Source: Glandiceps talaboti (lineage: Eukaryota > Hemichordata > Enteropneusta > Spengelidae). Taken from it: a DNA stretch of 62,500 nt. The notes under the pieces are model-generated. The model had not been told where the DNA came from. It saw only the letters and a list, made by a program, of their open reading frames with translations, and ran no database searches. The stretch covers positions 8,923,732 to 8,986,231 of the forward strand of contig NC_135561.1 of NCBI RefSeq assembly GCF_964340395.1, read 5' to 3'. Both the position numbers and the translations under genes were made by a program. Positions 26,815-38,900 of this stretch are shown piece by piece (position 1 is the first letter of the stretch; every line of letters begins with the position of its first letter).

Positions 26815-29800
26815 GCGCGCGCGCACACACACACACATAACCACACGCACGCGCGGACACACGCACATGCATACACGCACACAAACACGCATGCACACGG
26901 ACACACGCATACACGCATACAAGTACGCACACATGTACGCACGGCTTCAGCTCTAACATTTGTTCAAAGATCTTAATTATGAAATTCGTGTTTTGTACAT
27001 ACAGGAAATCATTAAACTGACCATGTTATTTCTTTGTCCATAAAATGTTACATCTTCCTCAAGTATGTTTTCGAATGTTGAGTTCCACATACAAGCAAAT
27101 TGTACACTTTGGTTTGGTGCATTTGAAACTAATATAGTTGACGTATTGGTTACTGAAAAACAAGCAAATACGAAAGAAAAAATCATGGTCCAAGAATCCA
27201 GATTATTTCATATATATGGTCACTTATCCAGGGTCAGGTGCTGTACTGCAGTGATTGATACATGATACAACTTGTACCACTCTGTATGTTGTTGTATTGT
27301 TAAACCAGATGTAAACTGAATGTCTTCCGTAAGGGCAAAGTTTTGAGATTGTCGTTCCTACAGACAATTGTAGGAACATATGTAATAAGTCATTTTTTTT
27401 CTCATTGATTGCTATTTGCTCATTGCTATTAGTGATCTCCTGGCCAACCACAACATGTACTGTGACATTTGTTGAGAATGTGAAAAAAAAATAAGCGCAT
27501 CGTCGTACCACTTTAGACAACATTTCCTGACGAGAAACTATTTTTTCCTTTTTAGTGGCCTACAAAAATATGCCAATAATTTATTAAAACTAAAAGCTAC
27601 ATCAATAATATTTTTAGGGCAAGTGCGCTTTGGTATCGCAAATGCATGTATCAAATTATATTGAATTTGAAGTGTGCATTCTTGAGATGTAGCCTAATTA
27701 CCGAAAACCATTAATTATGTTAATTTCTCGTTAATATTCTTGAGATGTTTACTGAAACCTAATCAGTTCTTGTCACTACCCTACAGAACACATGCAATAA
27801 ATTTCGTTTGAATTGAGCCAGTCGTGTTTTAGAAAATGGTGATAAAGCCGCACCACTTTAGACGACATTTCCTGACGAGAAACTATTTTTTTCTTTTTTG
27901 TGGCCAATCGAAAATATGCCAATAATTTATTAAAACTAAAAGCTACATCAATAATATTTTTAGGGCAAGTGCGCTTTGGTATCGCAAATGCATGTATCAA
28001 ATTATATTGAATTTGAAGTGTGCATTCTTGAGATATAGCCTAATTACCGAAAACCATTAATTATGTAAATTTCTCGTTAATATTCTTGAGATGTTTACTG
28101 AAACCTAATCAGTTCTTGTCACTACCCTACAGAACACATGCAATAAATTTCGTTTGAATTGAGCCAGTCGTGTTTTAGAAAATGGTGATAAAGCCGCACC
28201 ACTTTAGACGACATTTCCTGACGAGAAACTATTTTTTTCTTTTTTGTGGCCAATCGAAAATATGCCAATAACTTATTAAAACTTAAAGCTACATTAGTAA
28301 TATTTTCAGGACAGGTGCGCTTTGGTATCGCGAATTTGTGTACCAAGTTATAATGAATTTGAAGTGTGCATTTTTTAGATATAGCCTACTTACCGAAAAT
28401 AAATAATTACGTAAATTGCTCATTAATATTCACGGGATTTTTACTAAAACCTAATCAAGTCTTGCCATTACCCTACGAAATACGTCTTCAAAATTTCGTT
28501 TGAATTGAGCAAGCCGTTATGGAGAAAACGATGACACAGACAGACAGACAGACAGACAGATAGACACACAGACTTCCACCCATAAATATATCTCTTCCTT
28601 ACGGAAGAAAAATAAATCGGTATTTTCACAGGTGATTATGCAAATGAGAAAACGTGATATAAGATACCTCCTCATGCAAACCTGGAAATAAATTCATTTG
28701 TTTTTAAGCACATACCGCTTTTAGTCTGTAAGGTACGTCGTGACAAGGGCGCCCTCACACATCGGTCAACCCCTCTAAAGAGGAGGCAGGTGGGGGTGGA
28801 GCAATTTGCAACATGACTTATCTTACAGTCTAATACATGTACACTTTTTGAACAAACGTATTTCAATATTTTTCTTGATCATCACAAGTTTTGACGATAC
28901 AATAATTATGCAACTTAAATCGTTATTTTCACTGCAAACAACTACTTTAATTAAATGTTATTTTCATTTTGTACATTGCGACGGGATATTTGTAAATTTC
29001 CATGGAAGATTTTGAAAATGAATTTGTTATTGTAATCATTTTTATTATCATTTGCAACTGAAATCCGACCAAGAAAACACGATTCGCTCACTGTCGTCTG
29101 CAACAAAGAAAAATCTCGCCATTATTTGCATGCATGTATCCAATAAGTTACGTTTTCGGTTATATTGCACTACATTTAAATACCACAAGTATGTGCACAT
29201 AATGACGGGTACATATGTAATAATAACAGAGCCCAATGGCGCATGAGTTCCAGTGTGGTTACTCTGCCAGGGGTATTTGCACCCGAGCTTGCAGTGTTTT
29301 CTGCTGCACTTTCACTTGCTATACTCGCGAAAGTACTGCCACAGAGAACACTGTAAACACTCGTGCAAATAGCCGAGTATGCCACACTTGCATTTACCAA
29401 TATTGTTTGTATTATTAAAAATCCAAAATAATGTGCCGAGTAATCTGTAAGGTACGTCCTGACGGGACGTCCTCACACATCGGGAAACTCCCTTTCACGC
29501 CGGTGAGGGCAGTGCGACACGACGTATCTTACAGTCTTGTGCCGAGCACTGGAATTATAATTCACCTGTAATCTTTGGCAATATATGCAAAACCTGCAAC
29601 AAGCCATCGTTGTTCGAGCACATGTATAATCCAAAGTCATCATCGTTTACGATATTTATTTCAGAATAGAGTTCGTAAGTAAAGTAACCATTGCGATTAT
29701 AACGGTTCTCCTGTTGCAGTGCCTTCGAAGGCGTCACCATAGTTGATGTCAGGTTAGTAAAACATATCTGTTGTTTTCCATTACGTTCCTGTGTAAAAAT

Positions 29801-30800
29801 AATAAACGTGTATAGAGTATTTACTCAGAATGAATATTTCATGTAATCTTTTGTATCTGGCTGCTTTTTCAAAACCCTTTAATGTGAATATTTCTACCCA
29901 GATCCTGCAATGGCATAGCATCTGACACTGTGGGTGACATTGTTCAACTAATTAAATGAGCTTCAATATATATAGTGTCTCTTTATAAACGTCTCCTTGT
30001 ATTTATTATGTATTTTAAGTTTAACCTCGCCATCGCCCATATCGTACCGAAAAGATGCGAATCATACTAGTCCAAGGGTTCCAAGAATAATAAAATGAAC
30101 AGATATTTAGATTCAGGAGTCAACCGTTAACTTCCTTTATTTCCACTCTGAAGCTACCTCGGGTTTCCCCAATTTTTTTTAAAGTTCCGCTACAACTTGC
30201 AATATATAATGATATATGTATGTCATCAACTGGCCAAAACCAATGTGTATATACCATCCCAGGCGGTGGTCTAATGCTTCAAATGCACTTTAGTCAACTG
30301 ATTTGATATTATTGAAACTATAGAATTGTCATAATTATATTTACTAGTTGACAATTGATTAGGAAAAGTATGTTTTTCAATTTAAAAAAAAAAGTAATTC
30401 AATCGTCACGTGATGGCTTTCTGGCTCTATTGGTATTTGTTTACGGACACATCTTTAGTACTCAAAATAACATTCAAAAACGGGAGGTATTCGAAATGAT
30501 TCAATCAACGCATCTGTGCTTAACATACTGAAATAAATCACTTAAAAATTTCTTTAAAAATCAAATAAATTACCTGTAACGGCACTTTTATCAATCTGTA
30601 AAAGTTTGTTTTAGAATACAATTCTGGGGATGTTGATTTCCATACACAAGGAAAGTGTACACGTGCATACTTTGGAACGAAGACTATGTTGTCAAAATTA
30701 AACGATGTGCCACCTAGGGAGAAGAAATTGAATAATCATGTAAAATAGGTTCAGGAACACTTGTGCATATTGTGTAAACACACAAACACACACACACACG

Positions 30801-30847
<47 letters not shown>

Positions 30848-33800
30848 ATTTGCATGTAAATGTACAGTTCACTTCACAGGTACAGAAATTAGAAAAAAAA
30901 TAAAAAAGTAGAACTTATATGGCTAAATAAATAGTGGCACAAGAATGCAACTCTAATAAACAACAAAGTGGTACATTGTTCTATAATTAATATTTTAAAC
31001 ACCACAGGGATATATATCAAAATTAAAAAAAAAAACAAGAAACAAACTTTAATGGCACAATTAATAAAATAAACAAAGATTAAAGTTGTATTACATATAC
31101 TATGAATTATAATAGCGGAAATGACGTTTAAATTTTACAGATTAGTACAAATTACAGCCAACGTAGTGTAGTCATGATTCCCAAGCTCTGGCCCATTTAA
31201 ACCTAACTATACACTTTTCCATACACCTTATAATATTCTACCAAATACCTTACCAATCTGATAAGCGTTGAGTCTTTTGACAAAAAAAAATCAAAAAATT
31301 CAACATGTGCATAGTTACTGTTTAGTATCTCGTCAATGCTTACATGAACAGTTGCTTAGAAAGAAATACATACCCGGGTCATTTGAATCAAATGAGTCAT
31401 CTGGCAACAGCTTCACACGACATGAAAAGTCTAGTGTGTGGTTATACTGTATAGAATATACTCCATAATGGTTAGAATTCATTTGGTGTATAAGAAAACT
31501 TGTGAACACCGTTACCAAACCAAAATCACTATGTATATGGTGAACAGATGTCGTAACATCTACATCCTCCGACCTGTTAATCTGCAACAGGAACGAGATT
31601 GAATGATGGATTATTATTAGACATGTAATATCGTGAATTATTGTGTGAGTTGTTGTATTTTGCAATCAAGGGTAATCTTGCATCACAGTTCTATATATTA
31701 TATAACATTTAAATTCAATACAGTTGATATTCATCGAGTAACTTTCATACATCCGAGGAAGATGTGGTATATAAAACTGACATTAGAAGTCAGTATCGGG
31801 TAGTGACACTTAATAGTGGCAAGGTCTGTAACCGCGGCCCCGTTTGCGACTAAAGTACGCTAGTGCACTTTGCAAATACACAATGCATGTACACATTACT
31901 AACATTCACTGAAAAAGAAAGTCAGCACAATGTGCTGGAGATGGTAATGCACAAAGGCGGAGAAATGGAGAGTGTAGTGTTTCTCGAATTACGTAATGTT
32001 TTATCATATTTGATATATCTTGTTGTTTTGCTAAATGAATCAAACGGGTATTCACAACCACCACGAAAATAGTTATGAAAAACTGTTACCATAGCAGTTA
32101 TCACAGTATTCAGGTTGGATTTAAATTATGCAGGTAAATTCGTTGCACTGCAAATCAAAAGTCACATATAAATTGAAATAGTTTAAACTACTGACCAATT
32201 TCCCGTCTTTAATGAGTACCGGATTCATATAATATGTTTGGTTCATCTTGTTTGGAGAACATCCATTCAAATCTAACATTTTCCTCTCTAGTGAAAGTGG
32301 GTGTGTGAAGTGTTCTTCACATGCATGTATAAACCACCCTTGTGGTCGTTTTCTTATGATGTGTGGCTCTTAAATAGTGAAACAGAAATAGAAAAATGGG
32401 TTGTTAAAAATGAAAGTGTCATTACATCAAAAGACTAATATCCCAAACATTGAATTCGGATGAAAATAGAAATGCAAATCACAAATTTGTTTCTTTTGTT
32501 AAAGGGGAATGATGAGCAATGATGAGCAACAGTTACTACTGAGTATTTTTCGTCATTTTTGTTTCCAAAACGTTACTTATATTTTATCATTCACTGTCAC
32601 ATGTCTAAAACCCAGCAGCATCTGATAAAATTCCTACTATTTCATTTTCTAAAAGGAACAATACATTATAGAACAATTTGTTAAGAGGTAGAATAATTTT
32701 GATCTGTAACGTTTGGTCCCTTTCTTTTTGACCCGGGCGCATTTTTCTTTTTTTTTCAAATTGGTAAAAGCATTCATTTTCTTTCTATGACCTTGCAATA
32801 AAAACAAGTTAAAAATAAACAAAAAGAAACTGTAAGAGTTAACGTTAAAAGACAACCTGCTTATTAACTAAAATTGTGCCCTACTCTTAAATTCTAACAA
32901 GACCGTAAACCCATCCTTAGGGGATAACTCACCCGCCTTTTTCAACACCACAGTTCTTTCCTTTATCCAAATTATTCTCGTCCAATTATGTCGGGGAGCA
33001 AAATAGTCTCGTATGCACGTGTATGTCCCAAGGTCTTCTTCCGTTAGATTGGAAATGGTTATCTGTGATATCAAGTACATGGAACGTCCATTTCCAGATG
33101 ATGCAAATACTACCTTATGTGTTATCTTTAATCGATCTGTATCATACACCTGGAACACAAGATAGTCCATGTTGTAACACACCCAATCCATTTCCTATAT
33201 TGTAATTTGTCAATATGTGGTCCCCTGATATGTAGAATTTTCGTACTGTTCAAAGCAACTGATGCTTTTATCGGTCAGCAATTTTTCGTGACGAAGCCTT
33301 CATGCGCGCGCATCATCAGTAGAAACAGATGACTAATGACGTCATTTGCGCATGCGTACAAGTGTGCATAGCAGAGAGAATATGGCGTCACCTGCTGGTG
33401 AAGCAGACACTAGCGTAGAGACTTCTGAAGTCAAACTTGCCACCCTTGTGTCAGAATGAATAAAGTTGGTAATTATTAAATGAGTAAACTATTGAAGATT
33501 CCTGTGTTGTTTTTCGAACTATACCTTTACTATGGTCATATGAAAATCATAGGGTGCACATGTACCATATACTTTGTACAGCTTTACAATGTGGTAAATG
33601 ATGTGTTGTGTCATAAAACATGTTGACTGATCACAATGGCAACATCATACGCCAGTTTCCCTCGGGCTTGTGGGTCACCCCAACACAGACTGTTTTCCTT
33701 GGGTCTCACCCGCGGGAAACAGCCTGTGTTGGGGTGACCTACAGTTCCTCAAGGAAACAGATGTATGAAGTTGCCATTGCGATCAGTCAACATGTGTATA

Positions 33801-34823
33801 ATAGTACTTGTTAATTAACAAGTAACCTTCTGTGATAGTTTGATGAAATATGTAGAGACACCACTAGTAAACAGCCAAAAAGAAATTCTTATCTTTTTCT
33901 TTTAAATGTTTTAAAAACATAGTAGGGTAGCAGGCTTAATGTAGGGTTGGTCGTCTTATCGGAAACACACGTGTATATTACTTTTATTTGGCCTAAATGT
34001 AGAGTTTCCCCTCCCTCTTGGTGCACCCTTTTTGCTCTATCACACCTTTGAATCGCCCTTCTTCCACCAAAGCCTATCCATAACCAGGCAATCAGGTCCA
34101 CAATTACAATCAAATTGAACAGTTTCTCCCTCAAGAGCTTCAATTTCTGGAACAAAGACAAACTCAGTGCAATCATAGAAGTATTATACCAAGGATGACT
34201 ACTTCTAAAGATTGAAATGTCACTCTATCATAATATAGGTAAGCATGTCACTTCTGCAATCTGATTAAAATCTGATGAAGTAAAAACAGCTAGATGCCTT
34301 TATTTACCTCTATATGTCCATCATTTTACTAGTTGTAACCTGAGTGTCAGTTTTCGATCAGACAACCATAATATATCAATTGAAAATTGTTAACATACAA
34401 TTAATGGTCGATATTATCAATAAGCAGTACAGAAACAGGTTGATCTTGAAATAGTGATCGCCGTTGAGAGCGCTGTTGTTTTGGTGTGTGCCCCAAAATG
34501 AATTTGATTTTATTTATCGTGTATACATCTACGAAAATAGGTTTACCCACAGGTGATGAGATACAACATTAAAAAACATATTCCAGTTGCAGCTAGTGCA
34601 GCTTTAATATCACAATCAAGCTTACCATTGGTGTGTCCAGTATTGTCAAGTAGTGAAGTAAAACAGCCTAAACAATAGTGCCATTTATAAAATAGTTGAC
34701 ACGACTCTCTTGATTCTGATCGAACTGGTACATCATCGTTGAATTCTTTCCAGAAAAAACCTGTAATAGTTATAACAGTACTGTTCCTGATTTCAAGTGT
34801 GATTATGGGACAATTCAAATTCC

Positions 34824-34870
<47 letters not shown>

Positions 34871-35853
34871 TCCTCCGTTTGTCTGATTTCACCATTAAAA
34901 GGAGACGAACTAAGGGGGGGGATTTTTACACATCGGTCCTTGGGAAAGGCGGGTCATACTTTAGAAAATGGGATAATGGGATGGTCACATTTTACTTCGA
35001 CTCATTATATTGTCAAAATTTGCATGTCAATTAAATCGCTGCTGACAATCATGTAGTGAATGAATTGTCAGGCGTAATGTGAGGAGAGAAGTCACAGTGG
35101 GTCTTACAGGAGTAAAACGGGAACAATTGGGCAAGATATTTGGGATATTATTGTGGAAATGTTGACTTCGGTCCCGACAATATCAGGAGTGTGCCCATCT
35201 AGTTTTTGGGAGCTAATTTTCTAGTCTTCAGATCAGGCAATGCGATCCAAACACATGTATTGAATAATGCAGTGCCGATTTCACACAAATTCACTCCGGT
35301 GGTCGTAGTTGGGAAATAGCAAATACCTTTAAACTTTCAACGTCCTGGCAGAGGTGGGATTAAGTCTTTAAACCATTGATTCTGGGACGAGTGTCATTTT
35401 GCATGTCTAGCAATATTTAAACCATGAAATATTTCAACAGGGGAGGGTTATGTTTAGAGAAAGGAATTGCGGAGATACTTCAACAGGGGAGGGTCAAGTT
35501 AGAGAAAGGAAATTGAGGAGGGTAACCTTTTAGCATGACTGAGTTGGGGAGGGTCATATTTTACGCAATAACCTGGGCCTGAGTTCATTTCCAAGCTGTA
35601 ATTACTGAAAGCTCCCTAAAAGTCGATTTCTTTAATTTTGATATTAGTTTACACCAAAGTTTTAATAGTTTCATAATCAGAAAAGTGTGTACACTCTGTT
35701 ATACAGAAGACATATATCGATCGCAATCGATATACGAAAGGCTAGAATAACCTAAACGACATTTATTGTAGTAAACTGCATACTTAAGGAAATTATTCAA
35801 AGTGGTGTGATTAAAAGAGTGGGGGTCAAGTTCTCAAAGTAATCTGTCAGTCC

Positions 35854-35904
<51 letters not shown>

Positions 35905-38900
35905 CTTCTGTCCGTCCGTCCGTCCGTCCGTCCGGCTGGCTGTGTTATCACTATCGCAACCAGATGTAAACTGAATGCATTCCATATGGACTCAAAAGCA
36001 TGACTTTTATAGATTACTTACCTGTGTTGTTTGAATATGATTGATAGCCAGGTTTAACCTGTACTCGACACGAAAAGTCTAACCTTTGGTCATATTGCAC
36101 AGAGTATATACCATAATGGTCGGTATTTATCGTGAGAGTAGTATATACTGCAGCGTACGACTTGTGGTAAATAATATCTGTAATTACGTTGATACCATTC
36201 GTTGTGCTTATCTAGAGTAAAAATAAAAACATGGAGAATTTCATATATGTCACGTGATATCTTATACCTTCGTATAAAATTAGATGAATACGACTCAACA
36301 ACCTCAGTGGTTTTATGTGTACTTTTTGTCGTACAAATGATGTATTTATTTAATGATAACTATTTTTAGAAGGGACGCACGATTATCTCACATCTCACGT
36401 TACTATAAAACCTCGCGTGATTGAATCGTTCTAACCAGAATCAGGACTAATCAGTTTGTTTTTTACCAGTGGGTGAATCAGTACAGGCAATTCTGCTAAT
36501 TGCTTAAATGATTGGAAGGTGCAAAGACCAATCAGGGTGACATATCGTGTTTCACATAATACAATCTTTAATCTTCAATTGAGGATGAATCTCACTTTTT
36601 ATTTCACTGTTCATTCTATCAGGATTTAAGAACACATTTTTACAATACTATACTTGAGTCTAATCCAAATTTTGTAAACTTTAATGAGACTGAGAAATGG
36701 AACTTTATAATGATCAATATGCCTAGAGCAACTTGTAAATTTATTCACAAAGCTTACACCAGAAGGTGTAATCATCTTTATATAACAATGTAGTATGTTA
36801 ATTTTCTTTACTTGGTATGACTGTCCTCTTTGCACCCCTTATTTTTAAGTGCTTTATAGGAGCAATTCAGTTTTGTAGTGACTAATAAGCCCGGTGGGCT
36901 GGGTGATGTGTTTGCTTTCTGATATTGTTATTGCCAATTTGTAAAATGTATATCACATGTCACTATAATAAACAACCTTTACTAATACTTTAACCTCTCA
37001 ATTAAGAATACAAAGTTTTTAACACAGCATTGATTACGTTTTCAGTTTTTAACAGTTCTGTTATGAACAGGGCCAATGTTACTGGTAACTGTCCAGGGCT
37101 ATTTTTTCGGTAAAGATGTTTTTTCAACGGCCGGGTAGTCACCTACATACATTTAGTAAGAAAATATTAAGCTTACTAACAGGAGTGGGCGAAACGGCTC
37201 AGTAATTACAGGTTAAGGGGAGGGGGAGGGGGTAGCTGGGTGGAAATCAAGTCCGGCCTCTTGCTGCAAATGACGGTCACCGTGTCTCAATGGTATAGGT
37301 CACAATCCTACCAATGCACCACATTGTTCATAGCAGTAGATGTTGCTTGAAGATTTGTTTGAAACGATATAAAGAATTAATACATTTTATATTGACTGGG
37401 ATGTCATTCCAAATTTTTGCACCCGGAATAGAAATAGTAATTTGACCTGGGTTTGATCTGGCATGACATGGATATAGATTTTGATGTAAGCAGAATGGAG
37501 TATCATAGTCATGACTCTGTGATAATCATACAAAGAATGCGGTGATTGTTGGTGGATCAAACCATAAATAAAAGAGTATACTGAATATTTGAATGAACAG
37601 TTAGATAATATAATGAGTCAAATTGAAATGTGATCTCCCCTAATTCCATTTTTCTACAAAAAAAAATGGCCCAGAGAACGGATATGTTAAAAGTGACCCC
37701 CTAATTCCCCTCCCCCTCTTGTAATTATTAAAGGCCCCCTGATCGATCCATATGAACTACTATGGTCCTACGACATGTTGACCCGAGTCAGGTGACCTTT
37801 TGCCTGTTTACTTCGCTGTCGAGATACATCGCTAGCTGGTCGTATCGAGGTCGTATACAGACAATAAGGAGACACGTATATATTAATATAATGTGTTATG
37901 ATCACTTCCCATGAATGATTTACATCTCAGTGTGTGGAAACATTCAGTCGGGCGAGATTTCACGGTCAAGCGAAATGCCAGTTTTATTATTCGCAAAACC
38001 AGTAAAAACATCACAAATAAATAAATATATAAATAAATAAATAAATAAACCAAACTCACGACCTCACTAGTCTATCAACAACTATATCTATACGCTTACC
38101 TCCTTTCCATCTTTTATCAGAATTGGTTCGAAAGTGTCGACCTGGACATGTTCTGACTCACTTTCATCAAGAGGCATAGTATTTGTCCCACTATTTCTAT
38201 GTCTCCTCTTGAGTTGAAGTGGGTGTACAAATGTTTCGCATGTGTGTACAAGTGTCCTACCAGGTCGCATTTTTACTGCAGTTGGTTCTTTTAACATATA
38301 ATGGAAATTGTAACATTATCAATATATTATCAATTGAATACTACATGCAATATTTCATTGTAAACTATCAACAAATGTGCATTTGTAATTGTCAGCGGAG
38401 TCGGTAAACATAATTATGTAATATTCCTCCCTAAAATTCTAACCTGTCAAAAAATCACACTTCCCTACTGTTTCAATTTATAACATGTTTATCAAAATTA
38501 CTAAACTATTCAAGAGTAACCTAGTGGCACAAAACACAAGTAAATATCATAAGTCATTGTATCACGATTAGGTGCTAGTCCTGGTCTTGGTACCGGTAGC
38601 GGGCTGACCGGTGCTGGGTAGAGAAAGGACAAACCAGTTTACAGAAGAAAACATCACTACATGTATTGCTAGGAGTCTACGACTTACGTTGTAAGGCAAT
38701 GGTCTGAGGGCAAATATATCATTCATGTACATGCTTAGGAATAGACATTATGACTGACATCGACAGTCACTCACGTGCTTTCTTTAGTATAATTGTTCGG
38801 ATAACCGCCTTTTTTGGAAAGCTTGATGACGGATGCATGCATGTATATGCGCCAAAATCTTTCTCAGTAACATTGGTAATAGTTATCCTTGATACTTCAT

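Noticed and set aside
27224-27523. Possible extra Ig half-domain on the minus strand
   Set aside because: The frame lacks the Ig Cys/Trp pattern and in-phase splice sites. Exon 12 joins exon 13 in phase without it, and its core is a repeat also found near 35958.
27776-28346. Two nearly identical 74-codon frames suggesting a duplicated small gene
   Set aside because: They lie inside tandem copies of a dispersed repeat and break in the third copy.
37187-37330. Possible tRNA-derived SINE head
   Set aside because: No A/B box pair or cloverleaf could be drawn. No tRNA gene was recognised anywhere in the window.
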